In this document: piece after piece, positions 51,263 to 60,824 of the stretch
How the letters are laid out: each line of letters begins with the position of its first letter
Numbering within the stretch: position 1 is the first letter of the stretch
NCBI GenBank assembly: GCA_965222125.1
Contig: CBDCTC010000003.1
Coordinates: forward strand, 124,001 to 188,000
Source: CAZENU01 sp965222125
GTDB taxonomy: Bacteria > Chloroflexota > Dehalococcoidia > Lucifugimonadales > CAZENU01
Length of the DNA stretch: 64,000 bases
Reading direction: 5' to 3'
Program-made: the position numbers and the translations under genes
The notes under the pieces: model-generated
Databases searched by the model: none
The model's input: the letters and a program-made list of their open reading frames with translations, nothing else
What the model was told of the DNA's origin: nothing

Positions 51263-52627
51263 ATGGCTTCACCCCCGGACACGCAAGAGCTGAGAGACCT
51301 GGCGAACCGTTACCTCTGGATGCACAACCGCGACTGGGGCGGCATGTCCGAGGCGGGCGAGCCGATCATCGTAGTCGAAGGCGACGGCATCCGGGTGCGG
51401 GACTCCGAGGACAGGTCCTGGATCGACGTCAACGGCGGGTACAACTCGGTGAACCTCGGCTACGGCCGGGCGGAAATCGCCGAGGCCGCCTACGAGCAGC
51501 TCCTCCGGTCGAACTACATGCCGGTGAAGACGACCACGCCGCCCGCGATCATGCTCGCCGAGAAGCTGGCCGAGCTCGCGCCGGGTAGCCTGAGCCGGTC
51601 GTTCCTGGTGAGTGGTGGGGCGGAGGCGAACGAAGTGGCGCTGAAGATGCTCCGGGCCTACCACCGGCGCGGGGGCGAGACCGGGCGCTACAAGGTCATC
51701 AGCAGGAAGCACTCGTACCACGGCTCCACCGGCGGCGTGGACTGGCTGGGAGGCGGGCCCGAATCCCACCGGGACGACTACGAGCCCGCGTACCCGGGCA
51801 TGGTCTACGCGCCGCAGCCGAACCCGTACCGCTGTGAGCACGGAGGCGAGAGTCCGTCCGAGTGCGCCGTGCGCTGCGCGAAGGCCGTCGAAGACCTGGT
51901 CCGCTTTCACTCTCCCGAGACGGTGGTCGCGTTCATCGGCGAGCCCGTGGCTCGAGGCGCAGCCGTGCCCGGCGACGAGTACTGGCCCATGGTGCGCGAG
52001 ATCTGCGACCGGTACGGCGTCCCGCTGATCGCCGACGAGGTCGTCACAGGCTTCGGGCGCACCGGCAGAATGTTCGCCGTCGAGCACTGGGGTATCGTGC
52101 CGGACGTCATGACGGTCGCCAACGGCATGGTCGGCAGCTATCTGCCGCTGGGGGCCGCGATAGCCGCGAAGGAGGTCGCCGACCGGTTCGCCGGCAAGGA
52201 CAGAATCTTCCGACACACCTTCACCTTCGCCGGGCATCCGGTGGCGGCTGCGGCGGCGCTGAAGAGCATCGAGCTGCTGGAAGCTGAGGGCCTGGCTGCC
52301 AACGCGGCGGACGTGGGCGGCTACTTCAAGGACGCGCTCGACGCGCTGATGGACAGGCACCCCATCGTCGGCGACGTCCGTGGGCTGGGGCTCATGCTCG
52401 CCGTAGAGCTGGTGAGCGACAGAACGACGAAGGCGGGCTTCTCGCCCGAACAGGACGTGCCCGGGCGGCTCAACGAGAAGCTCAGGCGGCGCGGGCTGCT
52501 GTACCACGCCTCCGGCGAAGTGCTGAACATAGGGCCGCCGCTGACGATAACGCGCGCCGAGGTGGACGAGATCGTCGACGCGTTCGACGGCGCTCTCGGC
52601 GAGCTCGAGTCCGAGATGGGGATGTAG
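51263..52627 (+). CDS. Class III aminotransferase homologue lacking the PLP lysine
   Basis: 454 residues with the full class III fold: GGYNSVNLGYGR, SGGAEANEVALKMLRAYHRR, RKHSYHGSTGG, FIGEPVARG, LIADEVVTGFGRTGRMF (Asp258 for the PLP ring nitrogen) and FRHTFTFAGHPVAAAAAL. The expected lysine that binds PLP lies in the pattern AKG--S-Y-PLGA; here it is VANGMVGSYLPLGA with Asn287 (AAC at 52121-52123). Without this lysine transamination should fail. The next gene is a homologue with the lysine intact (Lys290), 34 bases downstream. GGAG precedes the ATG. It could be a partner subunit, a lysine-independent enzyme or a binding protein. Confidence 0.8.
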   Translation: MASPPDTQELRDLANRYLWMHNRDWGGMSEAGEPIIVVEGDGIRVRDSEDRSWIDVNGGYNSVNLGYGRAEIAEAAYEQLLRSNYMPVKTTTPPAIMLAEKLAELAPGSLSRSFLVSGGAEANEVALKMLRAYHRRGGETGRYKVISRKHSYHGSTGGVDWLGGGPESHRDDYEPAYPGMVYAPQPNPYRCEHGGESPSECAVRCAKAVEDLVRFHSPETVVAFIGEPVARGAAVPGDEYWPMVREICDRYGVPLIADEVVTGFGRTGRMFAVEHWGIVPDVMTVANGMVGSYLPLGAAIAAKEVADRFAGKDRIFRHTFTFAGHPVAAAAALKSIELLEAEGLAANAADVGGYFKDALDALMDRHPIVGDVRGLGLMLAVELVSDRTTKAGFSPEQDVPGRLNEKLRRRGLLYHASGEVLNIGPPLTITRAEVDEIVDAFDGALGELESEMGM

Positions 52628-52661
52628 CGGGCGCGGGTCGCGTCCGATGAAGGAGGGTACG

Positions 52662-54038
52662 ATGGCCACCGAGAGAGACGCGGAGGACCTGCGAAGGTCG
52701 TCGCTGGAGCACCTGTGGATGAGCAGCGGCGACTGGGTGACGATGGCCGAGGAAGGCGGCCCAACCATCGTCACGGACGGCAACGGCATCAAGTTCACGG
52801 ACTCCGAGGGCAATACGAAGATCGACGGGCTGGCCGGCTACGGCTCCGTCGCCATCGGGTACGGCCGGACCGAGATAGCGGACGCCGTCCGCGAGCAGAT
52901 GCGGAGGCTGACGTACTTCCCGGAGGGCACGACGACGGAGCCCATGATCAGGCTGGCGGCCAAGCTGGCCGAGCTTACGCCCGGCAGCCTGGAGCGCACG
53001 TGGGCGGTCACCGGCGGCTCCGAGGCCAACGAGACGGCGGTCAAGATCGTCCGCGCATACCACAAGCGCAACGGCGAGCCCGGACGCTACAAGATCGTCA
53101 GCCGCAGGAACTCCGGCCACGGGGCGACCGGCGGGGTGATGTTCCTCGGCGGCAACATGACATACCCGAAGCTCGACTTCGAGCCGTCCTATCCGGGGTA
53201 CATCTACGCGCCCCAGCCGGACTACATGCGGTGTGAGCTGGGCGGCAGGACGCCGTCCGAGTGCGCCGTCCGGTGCGCGCGCGCCGTCGAGGACCTGATC
53301 CTGTTCCACGGGCCCGACACGATCGCGGCGTTCATCGGCGAGCCGGTCGGGGTCTTCGACCGCGGCGCCATGGTGCCCGGCGACGAGTACTGGCCGATGA
53401 TCAGGGAGATCTGCGACAGGTACGGCGTGCTGCTCATAGCCGACGAGGTCGCGACCGGGTTCGGCCGCACGGGCAGGTGGTTCGGCATAGAGCACTGGGA
53501 CGTCGTGCCGGACGTCATGTCGGTGGCCAAGGGGGTCGTCAGCAGCTACGTGCCCTTCGCGGCCACCATCGCGACCAGGGAGATCGCCGACGCCTTCGCC
53601 GGCGAGGAGAACATCTTTCGGCACGAGCTGACCAACGGGGGCCATCCCGTGTCGGCCGCGGCGGCGCTCAAGAACATCGAGATCATGGAGAACGAGCGGC
53701 TGGTGGAGAACTCGGCCGAGGTCGGCGCCTACTTCAGGGAGCAGCTCAGGTCGCTGCGGGACGACCACCCGATCGTCGGTGGCGTGAGGGGCCTCGGCCT
53801 GCTGATCGTCTTTGACCTGGTCAGGGACCGTGCGGCGAACGAGGACTACCCCCCGGAGGCGAAGATCGGCGAGCGGCTGACCGAGAAGGTGCTCGCTCGC
53901 GGCCTGTACCTGATGTGCAACGACACCTGCGTCCGCATAGCGCCGCCCATCTCAATCACGCCATCGGAGGTGGACGAGATGGTCGACGCCTTCGACGGCG
54001 CCCTTGGAGAGCTGGAAGCCGAGCTATCCGCCGGCTAG
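52662..54038 (+). CDS. Class III aminotransferase (PLP-dependent, GSAM/omega-type)
   Basis: 458 residues from the ATG at 52662 (AAGGAGG five bases before). Complete catalytic set: TGGSEANETAVKIVRAYHKR, RNSGHGATGG, FIGEPVG, LIADEVATGFGRTGRWF, and SVAKGVVSSYVPFAAT with PLP-binding Lys290. It moves an amino group between an amine or amino acid and an oxo acid, or acts as an aminomutase. It is collinear with the upstream gene throughout, which shows tandem duplication followed by loss of the lysine in the first copy. Substrate not predictable; omega-amino acids or beta-amino acids would fit the hydantoin/pyrimidine-like theme. Confidence 0.85.
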   Translation: MATERDAEDLRRSSLEHLWMSSGDWVTMAEEGGPTIVTDGNGIKFTDSEGNTKIDGLAGYGSVAIGYGRTEIADAVREQMRRLTYFPEGTTTEPMIRLAAKLAELTPGSLERTWAVTGGSEANETAVKIVRAYHKRNGEPGRYKIVSRRNSGHGATGGVMFLGGNMTYPKLDFEPSYPGYIYAPQPDYMRCELGGRTPSECAVRCARAVEDLILFHGPDTIAAFIGEPVGVFDRGAMVPGDEYWPMIREICDRYGVLLIADEVATGFGRTGRWFGIEHWDVVPDVMSVAKGVVSSYVPFAATIATREIADAFAGEENIFRHELTNGGHPVSAAAALKNIEIMENERLVENSAEVGAYFREQLRSLRDDHPIVGGVRGLGLLIVFDLVRDRAANEDYPPEAKIGERLTEKVLARGLYLMCNDTCVRIAPPISITPSEVDEMVDAFDGALGELEAELSAG

Positions 54039-54183
54039 CCTCGAGGGATCGGGACAGCCGGCTCCCAGCGCCGCGTGCTCTGGTTGCACGGTTGCGTTGG
54101 CGGTCGGAGAGAAGAGTTAGCCAGCCGCTGCCAAGTCCTCACGTGCTCAGCGCAGTGCAGTCCCTCGCCCTGAGCGGGCGCCA

Positions 54184-56469
54184 TCAGTTCTGGACCGGGA
54201 ATCCTTTTCCCCAGCAGACCGGGGAGCCATCCTCCCTCAGGGCGCAGGTATGACTCACACCGCTGGCGATGGCTATGAACCTCTCACCCTCCGGCGGAGA
54301 CGACTGACCGAAGCCAACCTGTTCGTAGCGGCGTTGGTAGCCGAGGGTGTCGCCGTGCTCGGCTCCCCAGCAGGCGGCTGAACCGTCTTCCCGGAGGGCG
54401 CAGGTGTGGCAGAGGCCGACATCTATCACGACGAACCGGCCGTCCTTTGGAGGCGACGCCTGCCCGAAGTCGTACTGCATGGCGAACTCGCCGACCACAC
54501 CCCAGCAGGCAGCCGATCCGTCTTCTCGGAGGGCGCAGGTGTGGAAGAGGCCGGCGTCTATCGCGACGAACCGATCGTCCTTCGGAGGCGACGCCTGCCC
54601 GAAGTTGGACAAGATGCCGACATCCTTGCCGGGCGCTCCCCAGCAGGCCGGACTCCCGTCCTGACGGAGCGCGCAAGTGTGGGCGTTCCCGCTGCTGATG
54701 GCTATGAACGTCTCGTCGTTGTGCGGCTCCGGTACGTAGCTGCCGGAGACGCGCTTAACTCCCCAACATATCGCGGTCCCGTCGTGCCGCAGGCCACATG
54801 TGTGGTACTGACTGCTATCGATCTGTACGAGTCGTTCGTCTTGTGGAGGCTGCCATCCATCGGACTCGTCCTGCCCCCAACAGCCGATGGTCCCGTCCCG
54901 CCGCAGACCGCAGCCGTGGGCCCAGCCCATGCTGATCGAATCGAACGATTCACCGTCCGGCGGCGACAGCTCATGGTAGTCGGAGTCGGGCCCCGTCCAG
55001 CATGCCATCGTTCCATCTCGACGAAGTCCGCAAACGTGGTGACCTCCTCCGCTGATGCCGATGTCGATGAACGACTCGGATGCGACCGACTCGTACCTCT
55101 TGGGCGCGAGCTCGTCGTTCAGCGGCCGCGGCGCCGTCGTCTGACCGTAGAGGTTGTTCCCCCAGCATGCGAGAGTGCCGTCGACCAGGATGCCGCAGTG
55201 ATGGTAAGCCCCGCTGGCGATGGCCGTGAACCGCAGCCCGGACTGCGGCTGCTTCAGGCGCCAATCGTCCCCCCAACAGATTACCGAACCGTCTTCGCGC
55301 AGCCCGCAGACGAGCTCGTCACCCGTGGCGAATGCCGTGAAGGTTTCTCCCTCCGGAGTCGCCCAGCTACGCCAGCCCCAGCCCCAGCAGTGGGGCGTCC
55401 CATCTTCGAGCAGCCCACAGCCGAGATCGAAATGTTGGCTGATGGAGGCAAACACGAGCTCGGTTATAGGGGGTGACGGGATCTCTCCCTTTGACGTCCA
55501 GCACTGGATGGAGCCGTCCTCGCGGAAGCCGCATACGGAGCTCGATCCCGACCAAAGCCCCGACCAAAGCGTCGCCGCGCGCGATCCCTGAACAGTCCTG
55601 AACTCCACTGAGGCGGTTATCGATTCGAAAGTGCCCGCGGGCGTGTACGAGTTGGGGTCCTCGTTCCATCATGCGACGGTGCCGTCGGTGCGGAGTCCTG
55701 CGACTGCGGTGATGTCCCGGAACGTTTCGCCTGGGCGTGGAGACCACTGCCCGCGAACGTCGTCGCCCCAACATAAAACGGAGCCGTCCGCGCGCAGGCC
55801 GCACGTCGTGTCATGAAGGGCGGCTAGCGAAACGAAATGCTCTTCGGCGGGCGCATCCAATTGCCCTGCGTTATTCCGTCCCCAGCAGTAGGCGGACCCA
55901 TCCGTATCGGCTGTGATGGCGACGTACCTTTCGTCCGGGTCGGGGATCGGGTTGCCGGGGTCCGCAGCCACAAACTCGAGCGCCTCCGACGGAGATGACC
56001 TCCCCCAGGTGGGCCAGCAGACTACCGTGCCGTCCGCGCGCAGGCCGCACGTGTGTTTCCCGCCGCTGCTGATCGGGGCAAACCGCTCGTGCCGCGGTGG
56101 CGACGCCTGTCGTGCCCAAACAACACGCGCTGGTCGTCGATGCCCCAGCATACCGCCGACCCATCGTCCCGCAGCCCGCACGTATTGACACGCCCGCTGC
56201 TCAACGACCGGAACCGCTCGTCCTGCGGAGGTAAGGTCATCCCGTATGTGTCCCTATGACCCGATACGTGCTCGACCTCGTTGGCCCCCCAGCACGCCGC
56301 CTTTCCGCCTTCGAGCAGTCCACAGGTGTGGTACGTTCCGCTGCTGAGCGAACCGTTGACCTTCGGGCGGAGATGACTGTCCGTACTTGTCTTCACCACG
56401 GCATACCGCTGTGCCGTCCTCCCGCAGTCCGCAGGTGTGTCGGGCGCCGGCGCTGATCGACACGAAACG
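54184..56469 (-). pseudogene. RCC1-repeat lipoprotein gene, C-terminal part, downstream of the IS insertion
   Basis: About 760 codons of RCC1-like propeller repeats of the type HTCALREDGSAACWG with a GQASPPKDDRFVAI linker. Reading from the IS boundary, frames change near 56350 and near 56110, and an in-frame TGA at 55669-55671 stands where the repeat needs Cys (DGTVA-stop-W in place of DGTVACW); after it the frame is open to the stop at 54184. All damage is single-base. The N-terminal part with the signal peptide lies beyond the IS at 58201-58956. RCC1-type repeats form secreted propellers that bind proteins; role here unknown. As read, no intact product is possible. Confidence 0.8.
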
Positions 56470-56473
56470 TTAG

Positions 56474-58197
56474 CCCGAATCCACCGATGGACATGGATGG
56501 ACGGCGTGAGGACAGTGGAAGAGGAGTGAGGGAGTTACAGGGGCGATGATCCGGGCTCGAATTCGGGTAGACGGGAGGTTGGCGGGGGTCTGCAGGCGCT
56601 TTTGGGGGCGCCAATGGCGGTCTGCGATGGGCGCTGTGGGACAAGATGAGGACAGAGGACGCGGCAAGAGGCGCTCGCGGACCAGGGTGGCGCGAGTTGG
56701 CGGGGACGTTCAGTTGGCCTGATGGCGGGTCAGTGGCAAACGGGCGCCGTCAGGTCGGGAGTGGAATGGCTCGCAATCGAGCCAGGGCGCGAGTGAACTG
56801 GGTTTCCCAAGGCCAGCCCTGTGGCAGATGCAAAGTGAGGCGGCGGGCCGAGCGGGTGAGCCGTCCGGCCAGGGAGAAGAAGCGCCGCCGGAGGGTCCTG
56901 GTGGTCACCACCCCCTCGCCCAGACCGATGCGGGCTGTCCAGCGGGCCAGGTTGTGGGCCATCACCTGGACCGCCAGCCAGGCGGCGTTGGCGGCGAAGC
57001 GGCCCGAGGGGAGATGGTTGAGTCCGACGCCGTACTTCAGGTCTCGGATGGCATTCTCGATCTCGGCGTGGCGGCGGTGGTCGGCCTCCAGTTCCAGGGT
57101 CTCCCCGTCCCGGTCGGTGATGAAGCCGTGATAGCTGTAGGTGGCGAAGAGGGCCAGTTGGGAACCGGGCGTGGGCTTCACCCGCCGCACGATGAGCCGT
57201 ACCGGCGCGGCGTCGGGCTCACTCTGGAAGGGGGTGTAGGTGATCTCGGCCACATCGGCGGCGCCGTCCATCCAGTAGGGAACCGGCGTCCAGGCATCTT
57301 CGGGTATCGCCTCGATGAGATTGTGCAGGCTTTTGTGCTGGCGGATGGTGATGGAGAAGCGCACGTCCAGCTTGCGGCAGACGACGACCAGGGCGTGGGT
57401 GTAGAAGCCGCTGTCGGCCCGCACCGTGAGTTGTCCCCTGGCCCCGCCGTAGCGCACCCGCCCCACCGTTTCCCGCAGGAAGTGGGCGGCGCCGCGGGCG
57501 GTGTTGGCGCGGCCCTCACGCAGCCGGGCCATCAGCACGTCGCCGGTTCCGGCGGCAATGGCCAGCAGCGGGTGATAGCCCCGCTTGCCGGTATAGCCGT
57601 GGTGGCGGGCGCCCTCCTTGGCCAGTCCGTAGGTCTCGCAGATCGTCGAATCAAGGTCGATGGTGAACGGTGCGTCGCTGGGTCCGGCCCCAGCCGCCCA
57701 GGCCTGGGCCAGCAGCTCCCGGCTCACCCGGTCCAGTTGGCGGACATGGCCCCACCGGAAACTGCGCAGGAAGGTGCCCAGGGTGGAGGGCGCCTTGACC
57801 GTGCCGCCCAGGGTGCGGGCTGTCCCCCCGGTGCGCAACACATCGGCGTCGTCAATACAGTCGCCGCCAGCCAGCGCAGACGCAACCAGGGTCATCATCT
57901 TGTCGCCCGTGTTGGCCCGGCCCGGCGCATTGCCCAGGTCGAGGCACTGCTGGACGAGTTGGGGCAGGCCGAGGCGCAGGGCGAGGGTGGCCGGAAGGAT
58001 CAGCCCGGCATTGGCCACCAGGCGGTGATCGTCGAAGGCGATACGGATGCGGTCGGGGTGGTGGCGTGGTAGCATCTATTGGGTGCTCCTTTTCTGGGGT
58101 GGGTTTCGTGTTTCAAAACCATTATCCCAGATTCATGGGGGCACCCTCTCGCTTCTTCAAGGGCTGTCCCCAAGGCCCTCCTTCGGTGGATTCGGGG
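56474..58197. mobile_element. IS1380-type insertion sequence inside the RCC1 gene
   Basis: 1,724 bases bounded by inverted ends: CCCGAATCCACCGA at the left and its complement TCGGTGGATTCGGGG at the right, with one extra C. The four bases TTAG flank both sides (56470-56473 and 58198-58201), a 4-base target duplication typical of the family. Removing the element joins the two RCC1 halves in register with the repeat pattern SLPQD-x-RFVSISAGARHTCGL. The single transposase gene is on the minus strand. Confidence 0.85.
56750..58075 (-). CDS. IS1380-family transposase
   Basis: 441 residues, intact. DDE-type transposase with the family blocks FTIDLDSTICETYG (first Asp), KRGYHPLLAIAAGTGDVLMARLREG, LTVRADSGFYT (second Asp), and HAEIENAIRDLKYGVGLNHLPSGRF (Glu), followed by a helix-rich C-terminus with a basic end. 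GGAG lies 11 bases before the ATG. The gene being undamaged while the host RCC1 gene is broken suggests a recent insertion. Confidence 0.9.
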   Translation of the reverse strand: MLPRHHPDRIRIAFDDHRLVANAGLILPATLALRLGLPQLVQQCLDLGNAPGRANTGDKMMTLVASALAGGDCIDDADVLRTGGTARTLGGTVKAPSTLGTFLRSFRWGHVRQLDRVSRELLAQAWAAGAGPSDAPFTIDLDSTICETYGLAKEGARHHGYTGKRGYHPLLAIAAGTGDVLMARLREGRANTARGAAHFLRETVGRVRYGGARGQLTVRADSGFYTHALVVVCRKLDVRFSITIRQHKSLHNLIEAIPEDAWTPVPYWMDGAADVAEITYTPFQSEPDAAPVRLIVRRVKPTPGSQLALFATYSYHGFITDRDGETLELEADHRRHAEIENAIRDLKYGVGLNHLPSGRFAANAAWLAVQVMAHNLARWTARIGLGEGVVTTRTLRRRFFSLAGRLTRSARRLTLHLPQGWPWETQFTRALARLRAIPLPT

Positions 58198-58200
58198 TTA

Positions 58201-58956
58201 GTCCTGCGGCAGGGACGCATTGGACTGCGTCCGCCAACACCGCACCGTCCCGTCGGCCCGGTCCGCACGTGTGATAGTCGCCGCTGCTGATCGAAACGAA
58301 GACCTCATCGGACGGAGGAGACGTCTGACCGGATCCGGCTTGACCGAAGGACTCGGATCGTTCGCCGAGGTCGATTCCCCAACAAACGGGAGCCCCATCT
58401 TCGCGGAGGCCGCATGTGTGGAATAGGCCACTGCTGATCGAAGCGAGACGCTCGCCTTCCGGGGGCTCCGCCTGGCCGAACCCGACAGGCCCGAACGCGA
58501 CCGTAACGTCGCCGCGCTGTGCGCCCCAGCAGACCGGCGTACCGTCGAATCGGAGCGCGTATGTATGAAACGCGCCGCTGCTGATCGCCTTGAAGCCGGC
58601 CGCGGGCTCCGTCGACGGTTCGGCAGTCTGGGCCGCTGTAGGCGCGGGAGTCGGGGATGCGATGGGGAGGCTGGTGGGTGACGGGGTAGGCGTGGCTGTA
58701 GACACAGGTGTGGGCGACGGAGTAGGGGTGGCGGTGGGCGCGGCGGCACGTGGCGGAGGGGCGTAGGCACACCGGTAGACGACTGGGTGGCTGCGGGCGA
58801 CGCTGCACCGGGAGGCGACGGGACAGGCGTGGCCGTCGCCATGACGGCGGATGACAGGGCAGGCGTGGGCGACTCCGCACCGGCGTCAGGAGTCGGCTCA
58901 GCAGGCGGCTGCCCGCACCCTGCTGCCGTCCAGACCGCCACGGCAAGCAGCAGCAT
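58201..58956 (-). pseudogene. RCC1-repeat lipoprotein gene, N-terminal part
   Basis: Starts MLLLAVAVWTAAGCGQPPAE, a short lipoprotein signal with Cys14. A long Pro/Thr/Ala linker follows (ATPVPSPPGAASPAATQSS and TPTPSPTPVSTATPTPSPTS), with one frame change at about 58755. The first RCC1 repeats are FKAISSGAFHTYALRFDGTPVCWG and LASISSGLFHTCGLREDGAPVCWG; another frame change comes at about 58258 before RADGTVRCWRTQSNASLPQD, which meets the IS end. No good ribosome site precedes the ATG. This is the export and linker part of the protein whose propeller continues at 56469. Confidence 0.75.
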
Positions 58957-59219
58957 CGTGACGGTGGAGCTTCGAAGTTTCTAAGTCGACATTGGGCGCC
59001 CCCTTGGTAGACGGCCTGGCGCAATGCGTGTGCTGTTGTGTATACGACGCAACTACGTGATCGGATTTCACCATCGCGGCGGCTTGCCGGACCGCCTGGC
59101 CCCAAACCGGCAAATCATCTCTACCCGCGCGGAGGCCGTTTGTCGGCGTCGTCCGGAGGCCAGGCACGACCAAAGATGGCCTGGGGGCGGCGACCGGTGA
59201 AGCCGGGGTGCACTGTCGT

Positions 59220-60695
59220 TGTCCAGTGAAAATGTCAGGGTAATTGTTCAATGATTATGTCAGTAGGCGTTATCTCCAGGGGTGGTCGGGTGCCGGCCTG
59301 CTTGGGTGGCGTGGTTTGGTCTTGGGTGGGTTGCGGGGTGGGGTTTCCTGTAGGCTCCTCGCTCCGTTCCGTCGCTCATCGCCTACAGGGTGTATGAGAG
59401 CGCCGGTGGAGTCTGCGACTGGGGTCTCGGCAGGGAGATGGCCGTTGGAGCGTCTGGTGCTGCGAGCCCTGAGCGTCACAGGCTCTGGGGGTGCTGGCTT
59501 AGCTGCGAGTGTTCTGCCGTGGTAGGTCACCACGAGGCTGCCGTCGAGCCGTTCCTGGACCTCCACTGTGGCGCGCGCGTAGCTGGCCCTGTGATCACCG
59601 GACAGTAGCTGGCTGGCGGCGCTGTCGAACTGGACGGTGTTGTCGTTGGCGACAGTGCGCAGGTACTTGAAGCAGAGCGTCTCATCGAGGGAGACGCCAG
59701 CAGGGAGTGGGCGATAGGCTGAGCCCGGCTGGGCTGGGGCGACGCCGAATCGCTGGTTGTAGCGTGGGATGAAGTCCCAAAGCACCTTGTTGGCCTGCTC
59801 GATGGTAGTGACACCAGCGAGCCTGAGCTCAGAGACGAGGCGGTCCTGGAAGGTGCCCCAGGCGCGCTCTACGCGCCCCTTCGCCTGAGGTGTGTGTGCC
59901 ATGATGAGGTGGATGTCCAACTCCTCCAGCGCCCTGCCGAACTGGGTGGGGTCGCGTCTACCCCGAAGCTGCTCGTCGAGGCTCTCGGGCTCTTTGGGGG
60001 AACGCTGAAAGATGCCATGCCTGTCGCTGTACAGGGCCAGGGGGACTCCGTGGCGCTCGATGATGTCCTTGAGCAGCAGCATGTAGCCGTGGGCATCCTC
60101 CTGCTGTCTGAACAGGGCGAAGGGGATTGTCCCGGTGGCGTCGTCCACAGCGCCGACGAGGGTCAGGTAGGGTCCTCGGCCCTCCAGCCAGTCGTGCCGG
60201 CTCCCGTCGATCTGCAACAGCATCCCCTCCTGGGGATAGCGCTCCCGTCGAGAGTATCGCCTGGGGGCTTTGCGGCGACGGGGACTGGGCAGTCCGCCAG
60301 CCAGCAGGACCCGCCTCACGGTAGAGCGAGACAGATGGATATCCTCTCGCTCCGCCAGCATCTCGGTCAGATGGGTGTGGTTGAATCCTGCGTAGGGGCC
60401 CTCAGCCAACTCCCTCACCTTCTCTCGTGTCTGCGGGCACGTGGTGGTCGCGGGCTTCCTGCCCCTGTTCCCGTGAGCTACCGCAGCAGGTCCTTCCCCT
60501 CTGTATGCTGCCAGTAGTCGCCACGCATGGCGCTCGCTCACTCCCATCAGCCCAGACGCCTCCGCCACCGTCACCTTGCCCTCGATCACTCCGTTCAACA
60601 CCTGGATCCTCGTCTGCTCTTTGGTCGTCAATGTCAATCCTCTCATGGACTGACATTTTCATTGAACAGTTACACCCTGACATAATCATTGAACA
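59220..60695. mobile_element. ISNCY-type insertion sequence
   Basis: 1,476 bases with inverted ends of the form TGTYCARTGAWWATGTCAGG; each end carries the motif twice, once as GAAAATGTCAG and once as GATTATGTCAG, in swapped order. One transposase fills nearly the whole element. No target duplication could be seen. It lies next to the split RCC1 gene, making 56.4-60.7 kb an insertion hot region. Confidence 0.8.
59270..60646 (-). CDS. ISNCY-family transposase (HTH plus integrase core)
   Basis: 458 residues, intact. An N-terminal helix-turn-helix (GKVTVAEASGLMGVSERHAWRLLAAYR) is followed by the winged region around PYAGFNHTHLTEMLAERE, then a DDE integrase core: LLQIDGSRHDWLEGRGPYLTLVGAVDDATG, LALYSDRHGIF, and AHTPQAKGRVERAWGTFQDRL (Glu). 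The ending is Pro/Arg-rich. All three catalytic acids are visible. The element appears complete and may be active. Confidence 0.88.
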   Translation of the reverse strand: MRGLTLTTKEQTRIQVLNGVIEGKVTVAEASGLMGVSERHAWRLLAAYRGEGPAAVAHGNRGRKPATTTCPQTREKVRELAEGPYAGFNHTHLTEMLAEREDIHLSRSTVRRVLLAGGLPSPRRRKAPRRYSRRERYPQEGMLLQIDGSRHDWLEGRGPYLTLVGAVDDATGTIPFALFRQQEDAHGYMLLLKDIIERHGVPLALYSDRHGIFQRSPKEPESLDEQLRGRRDPTQFGRALEELDIHLIMAHTPQAKGRVERAWGTFQDRLVSELRLAGVTTIEQANKVLWDFIPRYNQRFGVAPAQPGSAYRPLPAGVSLDETLCFKYLRTVANDNTVQFDSAASQLLSGDHRASYARATVEVQERLDGSLVVTYHGRTLAAKPAPPEPVTLRARSTRRSNGHLPAETPVADSTGALIHPVGDERRNGARSLQETPPRNPPKTKPRHPSRPAPDHPWR

Positions 60696-60824
60696 TCTAC
60701 AACCGGGCAGCGCGGCTCGACAACCTTGGGGCAAAGCGGTAAGGTCGCCTGTCGTGAGGCGGAGACGGCGGCTGTCCTATTGGGGAACAAAGGGATAGGA
60801 AATTGGCGTAGGGGGCGACACAAG

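Noticed and set aside
55669..55671. TGA read as selenocysteine in the RCC1 protein
   Set aside because: The gene also has frameshifts and an IS insertion, so a nonsense change in a dead gene is far more likely, and no convincing downstream hairpin was seen.
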